Part shown: in pieces, positions 23,439 to 32,090 of the stretch
How the letters are laid out: the number at the start of each line of letters is the position of its first letter
Numbering within the stretch: position 1 is the stretch's first letter
DNA from: JACPRB01 sp964468745
GTDB lineage: Bacteria > Planctomycetota > MHYJ01 > JACPRB01
Length of the DNA stretch: 43,643 nt
Direction of reading: 5' to 3'
Assembly: GCA_964468745.1 (NCBI GenBank)
Contig: CAYXVY010000153.1
Coordinates: 1 to 43,643, forward strand
Notes under the pieces: generated by a model
What the model was told of the DNA's origin: nothing
What the model saw: the letters and a program-made list of their open reading frames with translations, nothing else
Databases searched by the model: none
Translations under genes and position numbers: made by a program

Positions 23439-25273
23439 GACGTCACCGCGTACACGCCGAGCAGGCGCGAGGCCGGCGCCAACCGCAACAATTCGCCCAT
23501 CATCGCCGACGTCGGCCCGCCGTCCGCATCGACGTGGAAACGGTACTCCCACGGCCGGCCCACAATCGGACGCGAAACGATCGACGTGAGATTCACCCCG
23601 TGCCGCGCGAAGACGCCCAGAACGCCGCGCAGCTCGCCCGGCCGGTTCGCCGTCTCGATGACATACGAGGAACGATCCGGCGTCGACGACGGCCTGTCCT
23701 CGCGCGCGATCACGGCGAACCGGGTGCAATTCCGCGGGTCGTCCTGGATCCCCTCCGCGAGAACCGACATCCCGTAGATCGCGGCCGCATCCGCACTGGC
23801 GATTGCCGCCGCGGCGCGCAAACAGCCGTCACGCACCAGCTTCACGCTCCCGGCCGTGTCGTACGCCGCTCGCACCGACCAGCCGCGCCCGCGCAGATAT
23901 CGGTCGCACTGCACCGCTGCCTGCGGATGCGCGTGAACCTCGCGTACGTCCTCCATCGCCACTCCGGGGTGCGCGATCAGGCAATGCGACACCCGCACGC
24001 GCGTCTCGCCGACGATGCTCACCTCGCGCTCCGCCAGCAGATCGAGAACCGGGTGGATCGGCCCCGCAATCGTGTTCTCGACCGGCACCACGCCGACCGC
24101 GCCGCGCTCGACGGCGTCGAACACATCGACGAACTCGCGACAAGGCCGCGTCTTCACCGCCGTACCGAAAACCTGTCGCGCCGCCCGCTCGCTGAACGCA
24201 CCCGGCTCGCCCTGGTACGCAACTTCATCGGACACGCCCGTTGCAACCGGCCGCCGGATCCCCGAGTCGAGCACGCGACCGACCGCGGGCGCGATCGTCC
24301 TCACATCGTGCACCAGTTCCTCGAGCTGGCGCAGGGTCAGGCTTTGCCGGCCGTCCGACAGCGCGCGATCCGGATCGGGATGGACCTCGATGAGAAGCCC
24401 GTCGGCACCCGCCGCGACGGCCGCGCGCGCCATCGGTCCCACGTACGCTCGTACGCCCGTTCCGTGACTCGGATCGACGACCACCGGCAGGTGCGTTCGC
24501 TCACGAAGGGCGGGGATCGCGGCGAGATCGAGCGTATTGCGTGTCGCGGTCTCGAACGTGCGGATGCCGCGCTCGCAGAGGATCACGTCGGGGTTGTGAG
24601 CCAGCACGTACTCCGCCGCCTGGAGCAGCTCGTCGATCGTTGCGGACAATCCGCGCTTGAGCAGCACGGGGCGTCCCGCGCGCCCGCACTCGCGCAGCAG
24701 GTCGAAGTTCTGCATGTTCCGCGCGCCGATCTGCAGGATGTCCGCGTGCCTCGCGACGAGCTCCACCTTGTCCGGCGCCATCACCTCCGTGACGACACGA
24801 AGCCCCGTCTCCGCGCGGGCCTCGGCCAGGATGCGGAGCCCCTCCTCGCCCAGCCCCTGGAAGCTGTACGGCGACGAGCGCGGCTTGTACGCGCCGCCGC
24901 GAAGCACCGTCACGCCACAGCGCGCGAGATGTCGCGCTGTCGCGAGCAGCATCTCGCGGTTCTCGACCGCACACGGTCCCGCCATGATGACGATGCGCCC
25001 GCCGCCGAATTCGACGTCGCCCGAGCGGACAATGGTATTCTCGGGACGCGCCTCGCGGCTCGCAAGACGATACGGCAGGTCGATGGCGCGTACGCCCGCG
25101 ACCCCCGGCAGGCGGTCGACAGCGTCGGCGCCGAAGCGCGGCGTGCCGAGCACGGCCAGCGCGCGGCGCGTGGGACCGTCCACGAGCACGCAGTCGTGGC
25201 CGAGTTCGCGCACGTGCGTGCGCACCTGATCGATGACGGCCGATGGAGCGTCGGAATGAAGAACGATGATCAC
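23435..25273 (-). CDS. DAHP synthase-prephenate dehydratase-ACT fusion
   Basis: The 612-residue protein joins three modules. Residues 1-90 are the ferredoxin-like regulatory domain of type I-beta DAHP synthases. Residues 90-345 are the KDO8P/DAHP-synthase barrel (GPCAVEN, KPRSSPYSFQG, RGIRTFETATRNTLDL, VVDPSHGTG), which condenses PEP and erythrose-4-phosphate. Residues about 370-545 are prephenate dehydratase (VAYQGEPGAFSERAA, VVPVENTIAGPI, NCTRFAVI), then an ACT domain (about 552-612, TANRPGEL and SRPIVGRPWEYRF) that normally binds phenylalanine. So the first step and a late step of phenylalanine synthesis share a chain with an allosteric sensor. GTG 25273 has GAGGGT six bases upstream. Codon usage and frame run unbroken through the junction, so it is not an assembly error by eye. 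Confidence 0.92.
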   Translation of the reverse strand: MIIVLHSDAPSAVIDQVRTHVRELGHDCVLVDGPTRRALAVLGTPRFGADAVDRLPGVAGVRAIDLPYRLASREARPENTIVRSGDVEFGGGRIVIMAGPCAVENREMLLATARHLARCGVTVLRGGAYKPRSSPYSFQGLGEEGLRILAEARAETGLRVVTEVMAPDKVELVARHADILQIGARNMQNFDLLRECGRAGRPVLLKRGLSATIDELLQAAEYVLAHNPDVILCERGIRTFETATRNTLDLAAIPALRERTHLPVVVDPSHGTGVRAYVGPMARAAVAAGADGLLIEVHPDPDRALSDGRQSLTLRQLEELVHDVRTIAPAVGRVLDSGIRRPVATGVSDEVAYQGEPGAFSERAARQVFGTAVKTRPCREFVDVFDAVERGAVGVVPVENTIAGPIHPVLDLLAEREVSIVGETRVRVSHCLIAHPGVAMEDVREVHAHPQAAVQCDRYLRGRGWSVRAAYDTAGSVKLVRDGCLRAAAAIASADAAAIYGMSVLAEGIQDDPRNCTRFAVIAREDRPSSTPDRSSYVIETANRPGELRGVLGVFARHGVNLTSIVSRPIVGRPWEYRFHVDADGGPTSAMMGELLRLAPASRLLGVYAVTS

Positions 25274-25315
25274 GGGAGCACCCTCGCGGTTGGAAATGAA
25301 GAAGGAACGGAACGA

Positions 25316-25393
25316 CTACGCGGCGAGGGAGCGGCTAAATCGGACGCGCAGCGTCGCGCGTTCTGAACCGGTGATGTTCATCCGATCAGCCAT
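25316..25393 (-). CDS. possible 25-residue leader ORF of the aromatic operon
   Basis: ATG 25393 opens a 25-codon frame ending at 25316, 42 bases before the fusion gene. TAGACT ends 11 bases upstream. The peptide is not phenylalanine-rich (one Phe, FSRSLAA at its end), so a classic Phe attenuator is unlikely. Part of it forms the stem ACGCGC/GCGCGT. It may be only 5' untranslated sequence. Confidence 0.25.
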   Translation of the reverse strand: MADRMNITGSERATLRVRFSRSLAA

Positions 25394-25404
25394 GTGAGCC
25401 GCGA

Positions 25405-25433
25405 AGTCTAGCGGCCGGGACCGGGCAAAGCAA
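25405..25433 (-). promoter_or_regulatory. promoter of the aromatic operon
   Basis: TTGCTT (25433-25428), a 17-base spacer and TAGACT (25410-25405) form a good sigma70-type promoter, placed directly after the kinase stop codon. It would give a 5' leader of about 125 bases before GTG 25273. Confidence 0.6.
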
Positions 25434-25440
25434 GCGGGGA

Positions 25441-28400
25441 CTACCTGTCGGCAGGCCGCTTCCCCAGCACGACGTCCCGCTCGAAGGTGACCACGCGCCC
25501 GCGCCAGCGACGGTCCACGACCAGTTTGACGCGGTCCCCGATGGCGCGCGCCCCGATCTGGGCGCTCATGTCGGGGAGCGAGCCGACCACCGTCGGGCCT
25601 ACTTTCACGATGCGATCGTCCCTCCGCAGCCCGGCCTGTCGCGCTGCCAGCCCCGGAAACGTCCCCAAGAGCAGCACGCCCCGCACGTCTTGCGGCGGCG
25701 GCGACATCGAGATTCCCATGAACGGCCGCGTCGCGCGCTGCTTGCGATCGTCTTCCTCCCGCCGCTTGACCTGATCGACGAGATCGATGAAGTCCGCATG
25801 ATCCTTCAGCAGCTCCGGCAGCGGACCCGGCGTCAGCAGCAACTCCGGCGACAGCAACGCGAGATCCATCGCCTTCTTCAGACGCGCGAGGGCCTCCTCC
25901 TGCTCGCCGCGTCCCGCGGCCGCCTGCGCCTCGAAGTGCATCAGCAGCGCGCGCGCGTCCCGTTGCGACTCGGCCACCTGGATCTGCCGCGTCTCCTGCT
26001 CCGCGAGATCCCACTTCTTGAGCTTCAGCAGCACGCGGACGAGCCGGAGCCGAAGCCCGATATTGCCGTTGACGAGTGTGATCGCGGTCTCCGTTTCCGT
26101 CTTCGCGGCCGCCCAGTCGCCGGACTCTTCGAGGATCTCCGAGCGGAGCGGCACCACCTGCTGTGCCTGCAGGCCCGCGCGCTCCGCCTTCTCCAGCTCC
26201 GCCAGCGCCTGCGCGTACTCCTTGAGGCGCGCGTGACTGACGGCCCTGGAGACGTAGGCGTCGAACGATGTCGGCACTGCCTCCAGCCACGCGGCGGTGA
26301 CCTCGAGGACCCGCTTCGAGTCCTCGTCCTCCTGCGCGCACTGAACGGCACGGGCCCACGAGCGTGCATCCTGCGCATCGCGTGCGGCGCTGCGAAACGC
26401 CGCGTACGCCTCGTCGTGCTTGCCTCGCATCCACAAGAGGTAGGCCGCCCCCGTCCAAGCCCAGGACTTCACGTCAGGCTCTTTCGCAACGGCGGCGAGT
26501 TCGCGATACGCCTCGAGCGCAGCGTCGGACTGGCCCGAGAAGTCGAGCGCCTCCGCGCGTTCCAGCGCAGCCACCTCGAACGTCGGCAGTTCCCGGCGCG
26601 CTTCCTCGAACTCCTTCGCGGCCTCCGCCCACCGGCCAAGCCGGCCCAGCGCTCCTCCCCGCTCGAACTGGTACAGCGGCATGGACCCCTCCTGGAGGAG
26701 CCACTGCAGGTCGGTGACGGCCTCGTCGTACTTGTTGGAGATGCGCGACACGACCGAGCGCGCCCACCGGATCGCCGCAATATCGAGCCCGCCGCGGGTG
26801 ACGGCTTTCTGAATGTCGTCGCGCGCGGCCGGCGCGCTGTTGCCGCGCACGCGGATGAGCGTCCTCACCGCGAGAGCCAGGGCATGCGACGGTTCCAGGA
26901 GAATCGCGTCGTCCGCCGCCTTCGAGGCCTCGCCGTCACGTGCGAGGGCCAGCGCGCAGATCGCCTGGTGCGCCAGCAGCGTCGGGCTGCGGCCGATGCG
27001 CTGCAGACCCTCCGCCGCTACCTGCGCGGCCGCTTCCAGCTCGCCCGACGACTCGAGAGCCATGAGTTGCAGGACCCAGAGCGCCTCGTCGGCCGGATCC
27101 TCGTCGATCGCCTTGCGCGCCTCGCGCGCGGCATCGGAGAACGAGCCGCCGAGAAACGCCATCAGCGCCCGGGCGCGCGCGCCCGGCTGCTGCTCGATAT
27201 CTCCGCGGATGCGGTCTGCGACAGTCGCCATTGCGCGCCTCATCGGCGCGAGATCGGCGCGCTTGCGCCAAATGAAGCTGTACCCGGCCTGTTCACCCTG
27301 CTCTACGTGTCGCATCGCCCAGTGGATGCCAGCGCCGGTTCCCTGCCTTCGCTCGTATTCCTGCCAGAGGAAGAAGCCTCGAAGCAACTTTGCCTCCGCA
27401 TGGCCGGGGTCGCGGCGCAGCAGCCGGTCGAGGTCGTCCGACACGCCGGAGTCGTACGATCCGCGCGTGATCGCGCGCTCGAGACGCGCGCGGGCACGCT
27501 CGAGCAGCGCCACCGGATCCTCGGGGTGCATCGTGATGGCGGCGTCCAGCCGGTCGATGCCCATCTTCAGCTGGTCGAGATAGCTCGTCCGGTCCTTCCG
27601 CGCGGCCCGCGCCTTCGCGAGGATCTCGCGCGCCTCGACAAGCGGCGATTTCGTTCCGACAGTCCCCGGACCCGGAGTGACCGCCGGTCCGGCGGAACCC
27701 GCCACCGGCCAGAATTTCCAGGCCGCCAGACCGATGAGCACCGCAGCAGCTGCCGCCGTCGCGATCCAGAGGATTCCTCGACCCCCTGTCTTCGCGGTCA
27801 CCGGCTCGCCGTCGAGGAAGCGGCGCAGGTCCTCCGCCAGGTCGCCCGCCGAGGCGTATCGTTTCGCCGGCTCGCGCGCCATCGCCTTCAGGACGATCGC
27901 TTCGAGCGGCGGCGGAATGCGGTTTTCCACTTTGCGCGGAGGAGGCGGCCGTTCCGCGATCACCTTGCGCACCACATCTTCGTCCGTCGCCCCGCGATAG
28001 GGCGGCTCTCCCGTCGCCAGTTCGTAGAGCGTCGCTCCAAGTCCGTAGACATCGATGCGCTCGTCCGCCTCGATCGAGCCGCGCGCCACTTCCGGCGGCA
28101 TGTAGGCGGGCGTGCCCACCACGTCACGGCCGTCGACCGCAACGCGCGGCGCGAGGCCGAAATCGGAGACGCGGATGTGGCGTTCGTCGTCGAGCAGCAG
28201 GTTTCCGGGTTTGATGTCGCGATGAAGGATCCCCTGCGCGTGCGCCTGGTGGACCGCCGTGGCCGCTTCCCGGATCAGGCGCGCCGCTTCCTGCGGACTG
28301 ACGCCCGTGTTCGAGAGGGGCACGCCGCGTACGTATTCCGTCGCGATGTAGTCCACGTGTCCCGCGGAGCCGGAATCGAGGACGGCGATCACGTTTGGGT

Positions 28401-28656
28401 GCGAGAGGGCCGTCGCGTCCTGCGCCGCGCCCAGGATGCGTGCGCGGTCCTCCACGTCGACGCGGGAGAGGAGTTTCAGCGCGATCTCACGCTGCCCGTT
28501 CGTGTCGTACGCGAGCCAGACGTCCGCGAGGCGTCCGGAGCCGAGGGGGGTGATTCGAACGTAACGCCCGACCTGGTTCGACGGGTCCGCCGCCGCGGCG
28601 GCAAGCACCGCGGGGTCGACCGCGCTCGCGCGGAAATTGTGCGCGTTGTCGGCCAT
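25441..28656 (-). CDS. membrane Ser/Thr protein kinase with TPR tail and PDZ domain
   Basis: The 1071-residue protein has an N-terminal Hanks-type kinase (about 30-285) with glycine loop LGSGRLADVW, K61, HRDIKPGN (catalytic D147), SDFG (D165) and GTPAYMPPE. One TM helix at about 299-323 follows. A long extracytoplasmic part has about ten TPR-like units (to about 960), then a PDZ-like domain (about 985-1065, PFMGISM and GLRRDDRIVKVGPTVVGS). Planctomycetes have many kinase-TM-TPR proteins; the terminal PDZ, as in HtrA-type sensors, suggests it detects exposed C-termini or partner proteins outside. TATAAT lies 11 bases before ATG 28656, and the promoter overlaps that of the divergent aldehyde dehydrogenase. 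The substrate is unknown. Confidence 0.9.
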   Translation of the reverse strand: MADNAHNFRASAVDPAVLAAAAADPSNQVGRYVRITPLGSGRLADVWLAYDTNGQREIALKLLSRVDVEDRARILGAAQDATALSHPNVIAVLDSGSAGHVDYIATEYVRGVPLSNTGVSPQEAARLIREAATAVHQAHAQGILHRDIKPGNLLLDDERHIRVSDFGLAPRVAVDGRDVVGTPAYMPPEVARGSIEADERIDVYGLGATLYELATGEPPYRGATDEDVVRKVIAERPPPPRKVENRIPPPLEAIVLKAMAREPAKRYASAGDLAEDLRRFLDGEPVTAKTGGRGILWIATAAAAAVLIGLAAWKFWPVAGSAGPAVTPGPGTVGTKSPLVEAREILAKARAARKDRTSYLDQLKMGIDRLDAAITMHPEDPVALLERARARLERAITRGSYDSGVSDDLDRLLRRDPGHAEAKLLRGFFLWQEYERRQGTGAGIHWAMRHVEQGEQAGYSFIWRKRADLAPMRRAMATVADRIRGDIEQQPGARARALMAFLGGSFSDAAREARKAIDEDPADEALWVLQLMALESSGELEAAAQVAAEGLQRIGRSPTLLAHQAICALALARDGEASKAADDAILLEPSHALALAVRTLIRVRGNSAPAARDDIQKAVTRGGLDIAAIRWARSVVSRISNKYDEAVTDLQWLLQEGSMPLYQFERGGALGRLGRWAEAAKEFEEARRELPTFEVAALERAEALDFSGQSDAALEAYRELAAVAKEPDVKSWAWTGAAYLLWMRGKHDEAYAAFRSAARDAQDARSWARAVQCAQEDEDSKRVLEVTAAWLEAVPTSFDAYVSRAVSHARLKEYAQALAELEKAERAGLQAQQVVPLRSEILEESGDWAAAKTETETAITLVNGNIGLRLRLVRVLLKLKKWDLAEQETRQIQVAESQRDARALLMHFEAQAAAGRGEQEEALARLKKAMDLALLSPELLLTPGPLPELLKDHADFIDLVDQVKRREEDDRKQRATRPFMGISMSPPPQDVRGVLLLGTFPGLAARQAGLRRDDRIVKVGPTVVGSLPDMSAQIGARAIGDRVKLVVDRRWRGRVVTFERDVVLGKRPADR

Positions 28657-28673
28657 TCAGTAAAATGATTATA
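28637..28673. promoter_or_regulatory. overlapping divergent promoters, kinase and aldehyde dehydrogenase
   Basis: Plus strand: TTGTGC (28637-28642), an 18-base spacer, TAAAAT (28661-28666), then 6 bases to ATG 28673. Minus strand: TATAAT (28673-28668), 11 bases to ATG 28656. The intergenic gap is only 16 bases, so the polymerase footprints exclude each other. Neither gene has a Shine-Dalgarno. Confidence 0.55.
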
Positions 28674-30094
28674 TGACTCGCAAGCTGCTCATCGCGAATG
28701 AATGGGTGGACGCGCGCGACACGATAGTCGTGCGCAACCCGTACTCCGGTGAGATCGTCGGTGAAGTCGCGAAGGCCGGGCCGGACGAGGCGGAGCGTGC
28801 CCTCGCGGCGGCGACGCGGGCGTTCGAGGAGACGCGGCGGCTAACGTCGGCGAAACGGGCGGAGCTGCTCGCGCGCACCGTCGCGGGCCTCGTCCGACGC
28901 AAGGACGAGATCGCCCGAACGATCACGCTCGAATCCGGCAAGCCCATCCGGCTCGCGCGCAGCGAGGTCGATCGCGCCACGCACACGTTCACGATCGCGC
29001 AGGAGGAATCGCGCCGCATCGGCGGCGAGGTGCTTCCGCTCGACCTGACCGCCGCGACGGAGGGGCGGCTCGGAATCACGCGCCGCTTCCCGCTCGGGCC
29101 GGTCCTGGCGATCACGCCCTTCAACTTCCCGCTCAACCTCGTCGCCCACAAGATCGCCCCCGCGATGGCGGTCGGAAACACGATCCTGCACAAGCCGGCG
29201 AGCGCGACTCCGCTGACGGCGCTGCTCCTCGGCGAGATCCTGCTCGAGGCGGGGATGCCCCCCGGCATGGTGAACATCGTGCCGATGGGCAACGACCTGG
29301 CCGACCGGCTCGTGGCCGACGAGCGGTTCAAGCTCGTGACGTTTACCGGCAGCCCCGCAGTCGGATGGGAGCTCAAGCGCAAGGCGGGCAAGAAGCGCGT
29401 CACGTTGGAACTCGGCGGGAACGCGGCGGCCGTCGTGCATGACGACGCGGATCTGGATCTCGCACTCGACCGCACGGTCAACGGCGCCTTCGCGTTCTCG
29501 GGCCAGGTCTGCATCAAGGTGCAGCGCGTTTACATCCAGGAACGCGTGTACGATGCGTTCGCCGCGCGATTCGTCGAACGCGCGAAGAAGCTCGTCGCCG
29601 GCGATCCGCTCGACGAGAAGGCCGACTTCGGGCCGCTGATCGACGAGGCGTCCGCGCGGCGGGTCGAGGCGTGGGTGGAGGAGGCCGTGCGAGCGGGCGC
29701 GCGTGTACTGTGCGGCGGGCGCCGCGACGGTCGCTTCTACGCGCCGACGGTACTCGAAAACGTCGGACGCGACACGAAAGTGCATGCCTGCGAGATCTTC
29801 GGACCGGTCGTCAATCTCTACGCGTACGGCGACTTCCGCGATGCGCTGCGCGAGGTTAACGCCTCCCCCTACGGCCTGCAGGCGGGGATCTTCACGCGCG
29901 ATCTTCAGCGCGTCTTCGACGCGTTCGGGACGCTCGACGTCGGCGGGGTCATCGTGAACGACTCGCCGAACTTTCGGGTCGACACCATGCCCTACGGCGG
30001 CGTGAAGGACTCCGGCTTCGGCCGTGAAGGGGTGAAGTACGCGATCGAGGAGATGTCGGAGCTGCGACTGCTGGCCCTTAATTTGCGCTCGTAA
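28673..30094 (+). CDS. NAD(P)-dependent aldehyde dehydrogenase
   Basis: The 473-residue cytoplasmic enzyme has the ALDH superfamily catalytic pair: E246 (TLELGGNA) and nucleophile C280 (FSGQVCIKVQR). It also has the cofactor-binding TPFNFPLN and FTGSPAVGWELKRKAG segments and the usual PYGGVKDSGFGREG near the C-terminus. The GQVCIKVQR form and moderate length resemble the succinate-semialdehyde/lactaldehyde/phosphonoacetaldehyde branch rather than betaine-aldehyde enzymes. The actual aldehyde cannot be set from sequence, and no pathway neighbours help. The ATG lies 6 bases after a TAAAAT hexamer, implying a leaderless mRNA. Confidence 0.9.
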   Translation: MTRKLLIANEWVDARDTIVVRNPYSGEIVGEVAKAGPDEAERALAAATRAFEETRRLTSAKRAELLARTVAGLVRRKDEIARTITLESGKPIRLARSEVDRATHTFTIAQEESRRIGGEVLPLDLTAATEGRLGITRRFPLGPVLAITPFNFPLNLVAHKIAPAMAVGNTILHKPASATPLTALLLGEILLEAGMPPGMVNIVPMGNDLADRLVADERFKLVTFTGSPAVGWELKRKAGKKRVTLELGGNAAAVVHDDADLDLALDRTVNGAFAFSGQVCIKVQRVYIQERVYDAFAARFVERAKKLVAGDPLDEKADFGPLIDEASARRVEAWVEEAVRAGARVLCGGRRDGRFYAPTVLENVGRDTKVHACEIFGPVVNLYAYGDFRDALREVNASPYGLQAGIFTRDLQRVFDAFGTLDVGGVIVNDSPNFRVDTMPYGGVKDSGFGREGVKYAIEEMSELRLLALNLRS

Positions 30095-30154
30095 TCGCTC
30101 CGTCGAACGCGGAAAGTGGAAATACTTCCGGCCCTCCGATTGTCTAAGGCATAG

Positions 30155-30682
30155 ATGATCACGAACTGCGTCGTCCGGCCCTCCTTTGCCCAGCTTGCTT
30201 TCCCGCTTATCAAGGAGCTCACCGGATCCGCGATCGCGCTCACACGCGACGCGTCCGCCGCCGAGGATCTCGTCCAGGAGACGATGTTCAAGGCGTTCCG
30301 CGCCTACGGCCAGTTCGCACCGGGTACGAACTTCCGCGCGTGGATCCAGCGCATCCTCCACAACACGTTCATCTCCGACTTCCGCCGCCGGCGCGACCGC
30401 AACGAGCAACCGCTGCCGGACACTCACGACGCGGAACAGCCCGCGAGCGCACCCGCGCTGACTTCGGCCAACTTGGACGCCATCTGCGAGCGCCTCGACG
30501 ACCGCCTGAAGCACGCGCTGGCGCGCCTGAAGCCGGTATTTCGCGAAGTATTCGTCCGGTCGGCCTTCGACGACTCCACGAGCGAGGAGATCGCGGAGGA
30601 GCTCAAGCTCCCCGTCGGCACGGTCATGTCGCGCATGCACCGCGCGCGCGAATTCCTTCGTCACGAGCTGGAACAGAATTAA
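30155..30682 (+). CDS. ECF-like RNA polymerase sigma factor
   Basis: The 175-residue protein has sigma region 2 (about 30-95: DASAAEDLVQETMFKAFRAYGQF, TNFRAWIQRILHNTFISDFRRRR) and region 4 (about 118-170: ALARLKPVFREVFVRSAFDDSTSEEIAEELKLPVGTVMSRMHRAREFLR), with no region 1 or 3, as in extracytoplasmic-function sigma factors. Anti-sigma factor genes usually follow directly; here a magnesium transporter with its own -10 follows instead, and an aldehyde dehydrogenase precedes it on the same strand 60 bases away. Control is therefore by transcription, by an unlinked anti-sigma, or through a kinase such as the nearby Ser/Thr kinase. The last two are inference. Confidence 0.92.
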   Translation: MITNCVVRPSFAQLAFPLIKELTGSAIALTRDASAAEDLVQETMFKAFRAYGQFAPGTNFRAWIQRILHNTFISDFRRRRDRNEQPLPDTHDAEQPASAPALTSANLDAICERLDDRLKHALARLKPVFREVFVRSAFDDSTSEEIAEELKLPVGTVMSRMHRAREFLRHELEQN

Positions 30683-30694
30683 GGCTGCTGTTCC

Positions 30695-30706
30695 TATAAT
30701 TCTCCC
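30695..30706 (+). promoter_or_regulatory. consensus -10 of mgtE, leaderless
   Basis: A perfect TATAAT (30695-30700) ends 6 bases before ATG 30707. The intervening bases TCTCCC cannot serve as a Shine-Dalgarno. No clear -35 is seen. Confidence 0.5.
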
Positions 30707-32065
30707 ATGCCGGACGACGGTTCGGACCTGCAGCAGAGTCTGACGGATCTACTCGCCTCCGAGGGAATCGACGAGGCGCGTCTGCGCGAACTCCTCGCGT
30801 TCTTCGATCCGATCGACCTCGCCGAATTCCTCGAGGACGTCGATCTCAACGACCGCGTGCGGCTCTTTTGCGTCCTCGATCCCGAGCGGGGCGCGCGCGT
30901 GCTCGAGGCGCTCCCCCACGATCCGCGCGTCCAGCTGGTCGACGCCATCGGCGAGGAAAAGTTGTCCGCCGTCGTGGATCACATGTCGCCGGACACCGTG
31001 GCCGACGTCATCGATCATCTGCCGGCGCATCGCGAGAAGTCGCTGATGGAGAAGATCGACAGCGGGCATCGCGACGAGATCGAAGCGCTGCGCAAGTACC
31101 CGGCCCGATCCGCGGGCGGCTTGATGACGACGAATTTCGTGTGTGTCCCCGAGAACTTCACGGCCGCCGAGGTGCTGAAGGCGCTCCAAGGTGCTGTCAA
31201 TGCGGAGACCATCGAGTACATCTACGTTGTCGACAGCGGCGAGCGGCTCGTCGGAGTCTGCTCCATCCGTGCGATCCTCCGCGCGGCCGTCGAGGCACGC
31301 GTGGCGGATCTCATGCACCGCGACGTGCAGTTCGTCGGCGCGACGGTCGACCAGGAGGAAGTCGCCCAGATCGTTCAGAAGTACACCTTGAAGGCGATCC
31401 CCGTCGTCGACAACTTCATGAAGCTGATCGGCGTCGTCACCCAGGCGCGAATCCTGGAGGTCATCCACCAGGAGGCGGGCGAAGACATCATGAAGCTGGC
31501 CGGCGCGGGAGACCTCGATCCCGTACATGCCACCGTTCTCAAGCGCGTGCGGCTACGACTGCCATGGCTGGTCGCCGCGATGACCATTGAGCTGGGGCTG
31601 GCGTGGGTGATGAGCTTCTACGACTCGACTCTGGCGGCGAACGTGTTGACGTACTTCATCCCGATCATCATGGCGATGGGGGGAAACGTCGGGCTGCAGT
31701 CGTCGACCAGCATCGTGCGCGGCCTGGCGACGGGCTCGATCGGCGGCGGACGCGTCCTCCGCGTGCTGAGCGCCGAGGCCTCGACCGGCGTGGTGATCGG
31801 GCTGATCTGCGGGACGTGCACCGGCCTCATGGCGCTGTTGATGTCGATGAGGGGGGCCAAGGCGCTGCAGCTCACGCTCATCGTGTCCGGCTCCATGCTG
31901 ACGAGCATCACGATCGCCGCGGTTGTCGGCACGCTCATCCCATTCGCGCTGCACAAGATGAAGCGCGATCCCGCGATTGCGAGCGGCCCCTTCATCACCG
32001 CGTTCAACGACATGTTGAACGTGACGATCTACCTGACGCTGGCAACGCTGTTCATCTCGCGCTGA
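30707..32065 (+). CDS. mgtE: magnesium transporter MgtE
   Basis: The 452-residue protein has the complete MgtE layout. An N domain of Asp/Glu-rich helical repeats (about 10-130, LAEFLEDVDLNDRVRLFCVLDPERGARVL) is followed by two CBS domains (about 135-255), the connecting helix, and five TM helices (about 285-452) with PIIMAMGGNVGLQSSTSIVRGLATG, the pore-forming Mg2+ site. MgtE is an inner-membrane channel gated by cytoplasmic magnesium bound between the N and CBS domains. No magnesium riboswitch can fit upstream, because the -10 hexamer lies only 6 bases from the start. Confidence 0.95.
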   Translation: MPDDGSDLQQSLTDLLASEGIDEARLRELLAFFDPIDLAEFLEDVDLNDRVRLFCVLDPERGARVLEALPHDPRVQLVDAIGEEKLSAVVDHMSPDTVADVIDHLPAHREKSLMEKIDSGHRDEIEALRKYPARSAGGLMTTNFVCVPENFTAAEVLKALQGAVNAETIEYIYVVDSGERLVGVCSIRAILRAAVEARVADLMHRDVQFVGATVDQEEVAQIVQKYTLKAIPVVDNFMKLIGVVTQARILEVIHQEAGEDIMKLAGAGDLDPVHATVLKRVRLRLPWLVAAMTIELGLAWVMSFYDSTLAANVLTYFIPIIMAMGGNVGLQSSTSIVRGLATGSIGGGRVLRVLSAEASTGVVIGLICGTCTGLMALLMSMRGAKALQLTLIVSGSMLTSITIAAVVGTLIPFALHKMKRDPAIASGPFITAFNDMLNVTIYLTLATLFISR

Positions 32066-32090
32066 GGGGGGCCGGCCGCGCCATCCGGTC

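Noticed and set aside
25690..28668. 992-codon open frame antisense to the kinase gene
   Set aside because: Translation is Arg/His/Leu-rich without motifs and mirrors the kinase codons; long antisense frames are expected at this GC content.
30683..30706. Magnesium riboswitch before mgtE
   Set aside because: Only 24 bases separate the sigma factor stop from the mgtE start, and a TATAAT hexamer lies 6 bases from the ATG.
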